Shown: positions 1-7,797 of the stretch, piece after piece
Position numbering within the stretch: position 1 is the first letter of the stretch
How the letters are laid out: each line of letters opens with the position of its first letter
NCBI RefSeq assembly: GCF_937910895.1
Contig: NZ_CALEMI010000091.1
Span: 1 to 64,000, forward strand
Source: an uncultured Dokdonia sp.
Lineage (GTDB): Bacteria; Bacteroidota; Bacteroidia; Flavobacteriales; Flavobacteriaceae
Length of the DNA stretch: 64,000 bases
Direction of reading: 5' to 3'
Notes under the pieces: model-generated
Database searches by the model: none
What the model was told of the DNA's origin: nothing
Seen by the model: only the letters and a program-made list of their open reading frames with translations
Position numbers and translations under genes: made by a program

Positions 1-305
1 AGGGATATATTGATCTGCTCTTCTGTAAAAATAGTACCCACCCCAAACTCATTATCTGCAGCACCACTTTGATCAATCATATCATAGATATATAGCAATC
101 GTGTATTCCCGTTTTCATCTATAAAATCAGGATGTCTGTAATCGATTCCTCGATCAATCATGACAACCAACACATCTTCTCCTGTAAGTCCATATTGTGC
201 TTCTACTTGGTCTAGGTTAACTTCCTGTCTCGGAAGTATTCCTTGTGCTTGAAGTAAACATCCAGAGAATAGTAGAAATGCTATGAGTATATATTTTGTT
301 TTCAT
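1..305 (-). CDS. S8 (subtilisin-like) serine peptidase, N-terminal part
   Basis: Only the first ~101 codons lie in the window; the gene runs off the left edge. The ATG at 305 opens a signal peptide (hydrophobic core, then QAQ), so the product is exported. After a short linker comes VVMIDRGIDYRHPDF, the pattern around the catalytic Asp of subtilases (D-x-G-I-x-x-x-H-x-D/E-F). His and Ser motifs would lie outside the window. It starts 8 nt after the stop of the transglutaminase-like gene, so the two are probably co-transcribed. Family is confident; substrate is unknown. Confidence 0.8.
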   Translation of the reverse strand, partial: MKTKYILIAFLLFSGCLLQAQGILPRQEVNLDQVEAQYGLTGEDVLVVMIDRGIDYRHPDFIDENGNTRLLYIYDMIDQSGAADNEFGVGTIFTEEQINIS

Positions 306-313
306 ATTAGGTA

Positions 314-1927
314 TTACTTTATACTGTTAAACAGTTGGTTAATCATATTTGAGTTTTGAGCATATAGATAATCTGGAGAACCTACCGTTACGATCCGAAT
401 ACCATTACTGCGTCTCAAGGTCTTCCCTACCCAGTTTAAGGTTCCCATACTGCTATAGGTCTGTCCTGAAACTTGATTTCCATTAAACTGGTATACGATC
501 TCTTGCCCATAATTATATAAATAGTTTCTAATGAGATTCATCGCCTCATTCACATCGTTGGTAGGAACATCAAAAACAGAAATAGAGGTGGTTTGATCTG
601 GAGCAATAGCCGAAGCAGTAAGAATAGGAATATTTGCCAACGGTCTTCGAACAGTTTGCCAAGAAGAGGGTATTGTCACAGACAGTGAATTAGACCTTCT
701 TGGAGTTGACGATATCTCTCTAGAAGGTGTGTATGCCCCCTTTTGTGTGGAACTCTTTGGAACTCCACCTCCCCAAGCTGCGACCATCTCATCTACTTTT
801 TTGCGTAAGAACGCATCGTCTTTTAACACCATAGGTGTTGCTCCTTGTTGATTTGCTATATGCACATCTACCATCGTATATCTTAAATCACCCTGTTGTT
901 GTTTACTAAAAAACTCATTAAGTGATTTCATTCCTGTTTCAAAGGCTTTCTCTACACTTTGAATCCCTCCTAATCCTTCTCCTCCTATCCCTGTTGCTTC
1001 TATGGCATAATATTGCCCATTCATTTTAAAACCAGGATACGCATGACCTGGCACCAAAAAGATAATAGGATCAATCCCCGCACTTGAAAGCACACTCGCA
1101 TAGAGTAAACTCAATTCTAAACACAATCCTGTATTTCCCGTAATTACCTCTCTTGGTAAACGATTACTCTGAGAAAATTTAGAAATATCTGTTAAGTTTT
1201 CAGGAATCATCTTAGTGCCACTATACACCATGTGAGACTGTCGGGTGGCTTCATAGATCCCCGTTAAAAAACGTACGGCTTCCTTAGGGTCTTTTGTCAC
1301 TCCAGCAGATTCTCCTTTCAACATTTTTTCCTGAATGTTTTGAGTGTAATATTTTACGATAGGATCATTAGGTGTTACAAAACAAGCCAGCAACTCCGTA
1401 TTATTATGTACATCTGCCCATCCTAAAATCTCAGCACTAGGAACATTTGTGAACTTAAATTCATTACGATCAGCGATCCTAAAACTAAATTCTTCTTCTA
1501 TAATATCATCTTCTTCAGCACCGTCCCAAGTGATCTCAATTTCTGCCTTCTCGACAGATTCTGTCATTTTCTTAGCAATTTCTTCGTTAAACTTAGGATA
1601 GGCACGCACCGAAGCTGTTTGACCACTAAACATCTCACCAATAACCCCTACCTCAGTCCAATCAATATATCCAGGAATACGATAGCGTATTACTACATCC
1701 TCTAAGGTCGCATTAGTTTGATTAGTCAATTTGGCTTTGAAGAGGTAATATTTACCATCTAAGGCCTCTTCATTACTGTATACATTATGCGCAGCAGGCA
1801 TGAGGGTTTCTGTTTTGACTATATCAAGGGTTAATTCTCCTTTACTACTTCCTGCTTTTAAAAAACTAGAAGCAATAAGAAGTATGCCAACGCCTACAAA
1901 TAGAATAGGTACTATCTTTTTTTTCAT
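314..1927 (-). CDS. Membrane-anchored transglutaminase-like protein
   Basis: 537 residues. An N-terminal Lys-rich start and one hydrophobic segment (about residues 5-24) act as signal anchor, so the bulk is probably periplasmic. Residues ~260-315 carry a transglutaminase/papain-like core: Cys269 in TGLCLELSLLYASVLSSAG and His295 in VPGHAYPGF. The third position reads IEATG, with Glu where many members have Asp. Such domains can act as peptidases, amidases or inactive binding modules. The C-terminal ~130 residues are unassigned. The gene directly precedes the subtilase, which suggests a shared role in processing exported protein; that is inference. Confidence 0.7.
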   Translation of the reverse strand: MKKKIVPILFVGVGILLIASSFLKAGSSKGELTLDIVKTETLMPAAHNVYSNEEALDGKYYLFKAKLTNQTNATLEDVVIRYRIPGYIDWTEVGVIGEMFSGQTASVRAYPKFNEEIAKKMTESVEKAEIEITWDGAEEDDIIEEEFSFRIADRNEFKFTNVPSAEILGWADVHNNTELLACFVTPNDPIVKYYTQNIQEKMLKGESAGVTKDPKEAVRFLTGIYEATRQSHMVYSGTKMIPENLTDISKFSQSNRLPREVITGNTGLCLELSLLYASVLSSAGIDPIIFLVPGHAYPGFKMNGQYYAIEATGIGGEGLGGIQSVEKAFETGMKSLNEFFSKQQQGDLRYTMVDVHIANQQGATPMVLKDDAFLRKKVDEMVAAWGGGVPKSSTQKGAYTPSREISSTPRRSNSLSVTIPSSWQTVRRPLANIPILTASAIAPDQTTSISVFDVPTNDVNEAMNLIRNYLYNYGQEIVYQFNGNQVSGQTYSSMGTLNWVGKTLRRSNGIRIVTVGSPDYLYAQNSNMINQLFNSIK

Positions 1928-2016
1928 GATGAAGATGGTTTTTATAATGATAGATGCCTTAAAAACATCTATAAAAATTAGAAATTAAAATATTTACTAG
2001 TTTATCTACTAGCGCA

Positions 2017-2778
2017 TTACGGCACATTAGGATCATTATCATCGGGATCTCTTAAAATGTCAAACCCATCCATATCATTATCTACTATACCGCCACTATC
2101 ATTCACATATAATTGAAAATTGAACGGTAAAAAAGTATTGATGACCTGTGCGTCGTATTCATTTTCGGGAGCTGTCGTAATAGAAATAGTAATAGCAGTA
2201 CCTTGAGCTACATACGTAGTGATCACCCATACTTGTGCTATTCGATCCCCGAATCGAAGTAATCTTGCATTAAATTCCATAGGAATGGTTTCTAAAACCT
2301 GCTGTCTGAAAGCGGTACACAAAACCTCTGGCGTTCCATTAAACCCATAAAAGGAAAACATGGTATTAATCTCGTTGGCAATAACCGCTTGAGAGGGTAT
2401 ATTTTGTAGGATAAAACTATTAGGAATCCAACGAAACAATACATCATTATCATTTCTAAAAACATTGACTCCTATTGCCAATGTTTGAGGATCTGTAATC
2501 TCAAAGGCTGTAAAATTTTGAGGAAGTGTGAATCCTAAAAGAGGCAGTTGACTGTGAATAAATTGATCTCTTGGATTCTGAATGACAGGCACTTCACTTA
2601 AACCTGTAGGCAATGCATTGGCAAAATCCCAATATAATCCTGTGTATCCTAAAACATTTTCACAGCTTGATTGTCTGTTTGCGATTGCATCTACCCCTGT
2701 TGTTGTATCTGCATCATCAGTGCTACAAGCACAAAGAATTAAGATACTTGCCAAATAAAAAAGACGAGTGATTTTCAT
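2017..2778 (-). CDS. Lipoprotein of unknown function with Asp-rich tail
   Basis: The start is placed at the ATG at 2778 rather than 24 nt upstream, because it opens a standard lipoprotein signal (MKITRLFYLASILILCACS) with a lipobox before the Cys. The mature protein of ~230 residues has no family I recognise. The last ~20 residues are rich in Asp and Asn (DNDMDGFDILRDPDDNDPN), resembling the Ca2+-binding loops of thrombospondin type-3 repeats. Outer-membrane or periplasmic location is expected. It stands alone between the transglutaminase-like gene and the polyprenyl synthase. Confidence 0.7.
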   Translation of the reverse strand: MKITRLFYLASILILCACSTDDADTTTGVDAIANRQSSCENVLGYTGLYWDFANALPTGLSEVPVIQNPRDQFIHSQLPLLGFTLPQNFTAFEITDPQTLAIGVNVFRNDNDVLFRWIPNSFILQNIPSQAVIANEINTMFSFYGFNGTPEVLCTAFRQQVLETIPMEFNARLLRFGDRIAQVWVITTYVAQGTAITISITTAPENEYDAQVINTFLPFNFQLYVNDSGGIVDNDMDGFDILRDPDDNDPNVP

Positions 2779-2802
2779 GATTATAATTTGTTTTATACTC
2801 AT

Positions 2803-3050
2803 ACATCGATTCCTTTTAAAAAAGTCATCACTCGATATATAAATTTTAAAACCGTACTCTTAAAAATCAGGCGTATACCATAAAATACAGGGTTTAATTC
2901 CTTACATCTGTATGACGTAGGGAAGCATTCAAGGAAAATACTACGTGTCGCATAAGGTCATGCGCACGGGAGAATCACCTCCATTTGAAGAGGTAATTTT
3001 AATATATTATAAATATAGATGGTACGCTTTCGCGAAAGCGAAAAAAAAGA
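2803..3050. other. Intergenic stretch with palindrome
   Basis: No gene seen. It holds one copy of the recurrent palindrome CGCTTTCGCGAAAGCG at 3025-3040, immediately downstream of the polyprenyl synthase stop, where it may also help end transcription. Confidence 0.5.
3025..3040. repeat. TTTCGCGAAA-core palindrome (intergenic)
   Basis: CGCTTTCGCGAAAGCG, 11 nt past the polyprenyl synthase stop. Confidence 0.8.
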
Positions 3051-4025
3051 TTACACCGTTCTTTTCATAAGATTATTCCCAAAATCGCGTAATAATTGCT
3101 TTTTCTCTTCAGAAATTGCTACGGATTCTAACGATTTAAAAGCACGTTGGGTATATTTTTCCATTTCTTCCTGAGTCGCTTTTGCTGCTCCACTTTCTAT
3201 AAACTGTTGTTTTACAGTTTCTATTTTTTCGGCAGGGTTATTTGGTGTTATAGAAAACAAATGCTCTAACTGTCTCGCTTCATCCTTCTGTGATTTTTGT
3301 AAAGCTGTCAGATATAAAAATGTTTTTTTGTTTTCAATAATATCACCTCCTACCTGTTTTCCAAAGGTCTCTGGATCACCAAAAGCGTCTAAATAATCAT
3401 CTTGTAATTGAAATGCAATCCCTAGATCTCTCCCGTAGTCATATATCGCGTCCTGACATTCCTTTGAAGCGCCAGCGACTATCGCTCCCATTTTAAGAGC
3501 TGCACCTACCAAGACAGCGGTCTTGTACTCAATCATCATTAAATATTCAGGAATCGTAACATCATCTCTGGTTTCAAAATCCACATCATATTGTTGTCCT
3601 TCACAAACCTCTATGGCTGTTTTAGAAAACAGCTTTGCCAATTCTTTAAAAATAGACCCTTCATAATTTTCAAATAATTGATACGCAAGAATAAGCATCG
3701 CATCTCCAGAAAGAATACCAGTATTGATATCCCACTTTTCGTGTACCGTTTGCTGTCCTCTTCGCAAGGGTGCATCGTCCATAATATCATCGTGAACTAA
3801 TGAAAAATTATGGAAAATCTCAATAGCGAGTGCTGCGTCCAATGCCTTTTGATACGGTTGATTAAACAACTCGGTTGCCATCAGTGTCAATACTGGACGC
3901 AATCGTTTTCCACCTAAATCAAGAATGTAATTAATAGGTTCATATAGATTTTTAGGCTCTTTATCTAAAGAACGTTTGTCAAGATAATCTATAAATAGGG
4001 ATGAGTATTCAAGTACTGATAACAT
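3051..4025 (-). CDS. Polyprenyl diphosphate synthase (trans-isoprenyl family)
   Basis: 324 residues, the usual length. It condenses isopentenyl diphosphate onto an allylic diphosphate in the cytosol, feeding quinone or carotenoid synthesis. Both Asp-rich Mg2+-diphosphate motifs are present: DDIMDD at residues 79-84 (FARM) and DDYLD at 209-213 (SARM), with GGKRLRP near residue 38 for IPP binding and GGDIIENKKT following. The residues before the first motif (HNFSLVH) lack a clear chain-length signature that I can read, so farnesyl, geranylgeranyl or longer products all remain possible. Confidence 0.9.
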   Translation of the reverse strand: MLSVLEYSSLFIDYLDKRSLDKEPKNLYEPINYILDLGGKRLRPVLTLMATELFNQPYQKALDAALAIEIFHNFSLVHDDIMDDAPLRRGQQTVHEKWDINTGILSGDAMLILAYQLFENYEGSIFKELAKLFSKTAIEVCEGQQYDVDFETRDDVTIPEYLMMIEYKTAVLVGAALKMGAIVAGASKECQDAIYDYGRDLGIAFQLQDDYLDAFGDPETFGKQVGGDIIENKKTFLYLTALQKSQKDEARQLEHLFSITPNNPAEKIETVKQQFIESGAAKATQEEMEKYTQRAFKSLESVAISEEKKQLLRDFGNNLMKRTV

Positions 4026-4081
4026 CTAGTAAAAAAATTTAAACGCAAAAATACGGTTTCCATCGGTTATGAATCTACTTA

Positions 4082-4097
4082 CGCTTTCGCGAAAGCG
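4082..4097. repeat. TTTCGCGAAA-core palindrome (intergenic)
   Basis: CGCTTTCGCGAAAGCG between the polyprenyl synthase and tetR promoters, 31 nt before the TetR operator. Confidence 0.8.
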
Positions 4098-4128
4098 TAC
4101 TCTGAATGTTAAATTATCGTAAAACTTT

Positions 4129-4156
4129 GGAAACTTTAAACGTTTTTAAAGTTTCC
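4129..4156. promoter_or_regulatory. Inverted repeat, probable TetR operator
   Basis: Perfect 12-bp arms GGAAACTTTAAA and TTTAAAGTTTCC separated by 4 nt. It ends 4 nt before a TACATTTG element (4161-4168) that matches the flavobacterial -7 consensus, so a bound repressor would cover the -33 region. The TetR gene starts at 4180. Autoregulation of the efflux operon is the simplest reading. Confidence 0.65.
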
Positions 4157-4160
4157 TGTG

Positions 4161-4168
4161 TACATTTG
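4161..4168 (+). promoter_or_regulatory. -7 promoter element of the efflux operon
   Basis: TACATTTG fits the Bacteroidota TAnnTTTG consensus and lies 12 nt before the tetR ATG. That implies a very short 5' leader. No clear -33 TTG is seen at the expected spacing. Confidence 0.5.
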
Positions 4169-4179
4169 CACCTCAATTT

Positions 4180-4785
4180 ATGAAAGAAAAAATATTACAT
4201 ACGGCTACAGAATTGTTCTTAAACCAAGGCTTTAAAAGCATTACAATGGATGATATTGCCAGAGAAATGGCGATATCTAAAAAGACTATTTATAGCCATT
4301 TTAGCAATAAAGAAGCTGTTGTCGAAGCTTCTGCCGCTGGGATTTTTGATATGATCTGCTGCGGTATTGATATTATTACGGAGGATAAAAAAAATCCTAT
4401 AGAAGAACTTTACGACATCAAGCGCTTTGTGTTAGAACATTTAAAAGGAGAGCGTACCTCTCCTATGTATCAGCTTCAAAAATATTATCCAAAAATTCAC
4501 AGAACTCTACGAAAAAAACAATATGACTATATGCAAGATTGCATGGTAGAAAATATTAGTCGCGGAGTAGAACAAGGGCTTTTTAGAGAAAATATCAATG
4601 TGCAATTTGTCGCCCGTATTTATTTTACAGGAATGACTGGAATAAAAGATGGCGATATTTTTCCTGACTCAGAATTTCCACCACATATTCTCTATGAGAT
4701 GTATTTAGAATATCATTTACGTGGTATTGTAACACAGAAAGGACGAGAATTATTAAACCAACTTATACAATCAAACCAAGAGTAA
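4180..4785 (+). CDS. TetR/AcrR-family transcriptional regulator
   Basis: 201 residues. The N-terminal HTH is typical: ILHTATELFLNQGFKSITMDDIAREMAISKKTIYSHF spans about residues 5-42. The C-terminal ligand-binding half has no readable specificity. Its stop overlaps the start of the TolC gene by 1 nt (TAATG), and adaptor and RND pump follow, so it most likely represses its own efflux operon through the inverted repeat at 4129-4156. The inducer is unknown. Confidence 0.92.
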   Translation: MKEKILHTATELFLNQGFKSITMDDIAREMAISKKTIYSHFSNKEAVVEASAAGIFDMICCGIDIITEDKKNPIEELYDIKRFVLEHLKGERTSPMYQLQKYYPKIHRTLRKKQYDYMQDCMVENISRGVEQGLFRENINVQFVARIYFTGMTGIKDGDIFPDSEFPPHILYEMYLEYHLRGIVTQKGRELLNQLIQSNQE

Positions 4786-6128
4786 TGAAGAGAATCCTAA
4801 TCATCTTTTTATTGGTATCTGGCATAGCAGCTCAGGCACAAGATAAAAAAAGCTTTTCCTTAGAAGAAGCTATTGCCTTTGCATTAGATAATAATAGAAC
4901 CGCTATCAATGCACGTAGAGATATTGCAATAGCTATCAAACAAAAATGGGAAACGACCGCTTCAGGGCTTCCCCAAATTAACGGTGTTATTGATTACCAG
5001 AATCAACTAAAACAACCTACTGTGTTTATTCCTGCTGAATTTTCTGGAGGGGAACCTGGCACATTTACGCCTGTTGTGTTTGGAACATCACAAAATGCAT
5101 CAGCTACCGCAACACTTACGCAATTGATTTTTGACGGTTCTTACTTAGTTGGATTACAAGCTGCAAAGGCATTTTTAGACTTTTCTGAAAACGCTAATGA
5201 AAAAACAAAACTTGAGGTCAGAAAAGGCGTTATTAATGCCTACGGAAGCGTCTTAATCACTCAAGAAAATATTGCAATTCTTGAAAGCAACATTGCCACA
5301 GTCAAGAAAAATCTAGACGAAACTCGTATTATTTTTGAAAACGGACTTGCCGAAGAGGAAGATGTAGAGCAACTGCAAATTACCTATAGCCAACTTCTCA
5401 ATCAAAAATTAAATGCAGAGCGTCTAGAAGATATTGCTATCCAAATGCTCAACTTAGCGATTGGCGTTGATATTGCAACAGAGACACAGCTTACAGATAC
5501 GCTTACATCTCTTGCTCAACCAGGACTAGGACTTTTCCAAGAAAATCCAGAAATAGAAAAAAATGTAGATTATAAGATTGCTTTAAATCTTACAGAACAA
5601 CGCTCACTAGAATTAAAATTAGAGCGTAGTAAAGCCCTCCCTAGTTTGCGAGGATTTATTAATGTAAGTACAACTGCTGGACGTAATGAATTTAACTTTT
5701 TTGATAGCGACGAACGTTATTTTGCTGCTTCAATTTTTGGGTTGACATTAGACGTTCCTTTGTTTAGTTCTGGCGCAAGAAACGCCCGTACACAAAAAGC
5801 AAAAATAGCATTAGAGCAAGCCGAAACTGATTTTGATTATACCCAAGAACAAATCAGACTGGCGTATGAGCAAGCAAAAAGTCAGCATCAACTTGCTATA
5901 GATAATCTTGAAGTATCCACAAACAACTTGAAACTAGCCGAGCGTATTGAACGGAAAAATCAAATTAAATTTCAAGAAGGAATCGCTTCTAGCTTTGAAC
6001 TAAGACAAGCACAAACCCAATTATATACCGCTCAGAATACCGTATTACAATCATTATTAGATATGATTACCTCCAAAGCCGAACTTGAAACAGTGTTAAA
6101 TACTCCTGATTATAGGGGGAAAGAATAG
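4785..6128 (+). CDS. TolC-family outer-membrane efflux protein
   Basis: 447 residues. An N-terminal signal peptide ending AAQAQ is followed by two outer-membrane-efflux repeats with long helical, coiled-coil-prone stretches (for example around residues 130-230 and 330-430), as in TolC/OprM channels. It provides the outer-membrane exit duct for the downstream adaptor and RND pump. Start overlaps the tetR stop. Length and architecture are ordinary. Confidence 0.92.
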   Translation: MKRILIIFLLVSGIAAQAQDKKSFSLEEAIAFALDNNRTAINARRDIAIAIKQKWETTASGLPQINGVIDYQNQLKQPTVFIPAEFSGGEPGTFTPVVFGTSQNASATATLTQLIFDGSYLVGLQAAKAFLDFSENANEKTKLEVRKGVINAYGSVLITQENIAILESNIATVKKNLDETRIIFENGLAEEEDVEQLQITYSQLLNQKLNAERLEDIAIQMLNLAIGVDIATETQLTDTLTSLAQPGLGLFQENPEIEKNVDYKIALNLTEQRSLELKLERSKALPSLRGFINVSTTAGRNEFNFFDSDERYFAASIFGLTLDVPLFSSGARNARTQKAKIALEQAETDFDYTQEQIRLAYEQAKSQHQLAIDNLEVSTNNLKLAERIERKNQIKFQEGIASSFELRQAQTQLYTAQNTVLQSLLDMITSKAELETVLNTPDYRGKE

Positions 6129-6186
6129 TTGAGGAGAATAAAGAGGTTAAAAATTTATATGTTTAAAAGGTTAAAAGAAAAATATC

Positions 6187-6547
6187 ATGAGGACATTTTC
6201 ATTTGAGAAATTAAATGTTTGGCAAAAGTCTAGGCAACTTTCAGTTGCCATATACACATTAACCAAGTCATTTCCTGACGAAGAAAGGTTTGGCTTAATT
6301 AGTCAAATGCGAAGATGCGCTGTCTCTGTCTCATCAAATATTGCAGAAGGTAGCGGGAGACACTCTTCAAAAGACAAAGCACGTTTTACGGAAATCTCAT
6401 ATAGCTCTTTATTAGAACTTTTAAATCAATTGATACTATCACAAGATTTAGAACTTATATCAGAAGAACATATTGACAACCATGCGAGAATCCATTTCCG
6501 AAATAGCAGCGATGTTAGACGGCTTATATAAATCACAAACCAAATAA
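6187..6547 (+). pseudogene. Four-helix-bundle protein (S23 / 23S rRNA-IVS family), frameshifted near C-terminus
   Basis: The first ~97 codons match this family well (FEKLNVWQKSR, the SSNIAEGSGR turn, LLELLNQL). After the Asp codon at 6475 the frame slips: as written it ends at 6531 with an unrelated tail. Removing one A at 6478/6479 gives I-D-T-M-R-E-S-I-S-E-I-A-A-M-L-D-G-L-Y-K and a stop at 6545-6547, which is the normal C-terminal helix. The fourth helix is therefore lost, or there is a one-base sequencing error. The family's function is unknown. Its place between tolC and the adaptor gene of an efflux operon is odd and suggests insertion. Confidence 0.85.
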
Positions 6548-6617
6548 TCAATCAGAATATATAAGTTCAAAAGCACATAAACTCTTAAACCTATAAACGT
6601 ATAAACAGCCAGTACCA

Positions 6618-7793
6618 ATGAAAAAATTACTATCCATATTAACCATCGCAACTCTTATTGCTTCTTGTGGAGGCGACAAAAACGCTCCATCAGTTGAAAG
6701 CATCATTGAAAAAGGAAACTTAGAAGAGCTTAAAACTAAAAAAGATGAGCTTAAAAATGAAATCACGACCCTTAATGCACAAATAACAGAAATTAATACT
6801 TTTTTAAAGAAAAATGACACTTTAAACAAAGGAACATTAGTCACTGCATTAACCATAAAAGACACACTCTTTAATCATTTTATAGAAGTACAGGGGAATA
6901 TAGAAACAAAGCAAAATCTAGTGATTTATCCAGAGTTTCAAGGAACGCTTTCAAAGGTTTTTGTAAAGGAAGGGCAACGTGTAACCAAAGGTCAAACGCT
7001 AGCACGTATAGATGATGGTGGTCTAAGTAGCCAACTCTCACAATTAGAGTCTCAAGCAGCATTATCTAAAACGACGTATGAGCGTCAAAAACGTCTTTGG
7101 GATCAAAAAATAGGATCAGAAATTCAATATTTACAAGCAAAGACACAGTTTGAGTCTTCTGAGAATATGGTCGCTCAAATGAAAAGTCAGTTAGCAAAAA
7201 CTGCTGTAAGAGCTCCATTTTCTGGAATTATTGATGAGGTCATCACAGACCAAGGATCTGTTGTAGCACCAGGACAGCCTATTTTTCGTATCGTTAACTT
7301 AAGCGATATGTTTGTCACCTCAGAAATTCCTGAAAGCTATCTAACCAGTGTGGTTCCTGGAAAAAAAGTATTGGTCACACTTCCTGTTATTGGAAAAACA
7401 ATCACATCCCAAATACGTCAGACGGGAAACTACATCAACCCTTCTAACCGAAGTTTTACTGTTGAAGTAGATGTCCCCAATAAAGATGGTCTCGTAAAGC
7501 CTAACCTAACAGCACGTCTTTCTATCAATGATTATACAGCTGAGAATGCTATTTTAATTCCGTTAAGTGTCATTAATGAAAACTCAGACGGAGATCAATA
7601 TGTGTATATCGCTTTCGCGAAAGCGGACTCCGCCAGAGAGAAAATAGTTGCTAAACGTCAAATCATTAAAACGGGTAAAACACAAGGTGATTTTATAGAA
7701 GTCATTGAAGGCTTAAAAAATGGAGATCAGGTTATTGTGGAAGGAGCTCGTAGTGTGAAAAATGATCAAGAAATTAAAATAAAAACGTACTAA
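6618..7793 (+). CDS. RND efflux periplasmic adaptor (HlyD/AcrA family lipoprotein)
   Basis: 391 residues. The N-terminus is a lipoprotein signal with lipobox (LIASCGG), so the adaptor is membrane-anchored. A coiled coil near residues 25-65 (KKDELKNEITTLNAQITEI) precedes a biotinyl-lipoyl half (SKVFVKEGQRVTKGQTLARI), a helical hairpin, the second lipoyl half (VRAPFSGIIDEV) and beta-barrel domains. It links the RND pump to TolC. One copy of the TTTCGCGAAA palindrome lies in the coding region and is read as AFAKA. The RND gene starts 4 nt after the stop. Confidence 0.93.
   Translation: MKKLLSILTIATLIASCGGDKNAPSVESIIEKGNLEELKTKKDELKNEITTLNAQITEINTFLKKNDTLNKGTLVTALTIKDTLFNHFIEVQGNIETKQNLVIYPEFQGTLSKVFVKEGQRVTKGQTLARIDDGGLSSQLSQLESQAALSKTTYERQKRLWDQKIGSEIQYLQAKTQFESSENMVAQMKSQLAKTAVRAPFSGIIDEVITDQGSVVAPGQPIFRIVNLSDMFVTSEIPESYLTSVVPGKKVLVTLPVIGKTITSQIRQTGNYINPSNRSFTVEVDVPNKDGLVKPNLTARLSINDYTAENAILIPLSVINENSDGDQYVYIAFAKADSAREKIVAKRQIIKTGKTQGDFIEVIEGLKNGDQVIVEGARSVKNDQEIKIKTY
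7610..7625. repeat. TTTCGCGAAA-core palindrome (coding)
   Basis: CGCTTTCGCGAAAGCG inside the adaptor gene, read as AFAKA. Same element as at 3025, 4082, 11519, 13849, 22343, 47599 and 50537. Confidence 0.8.
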
Positions 7794-7797
7794 GTAT

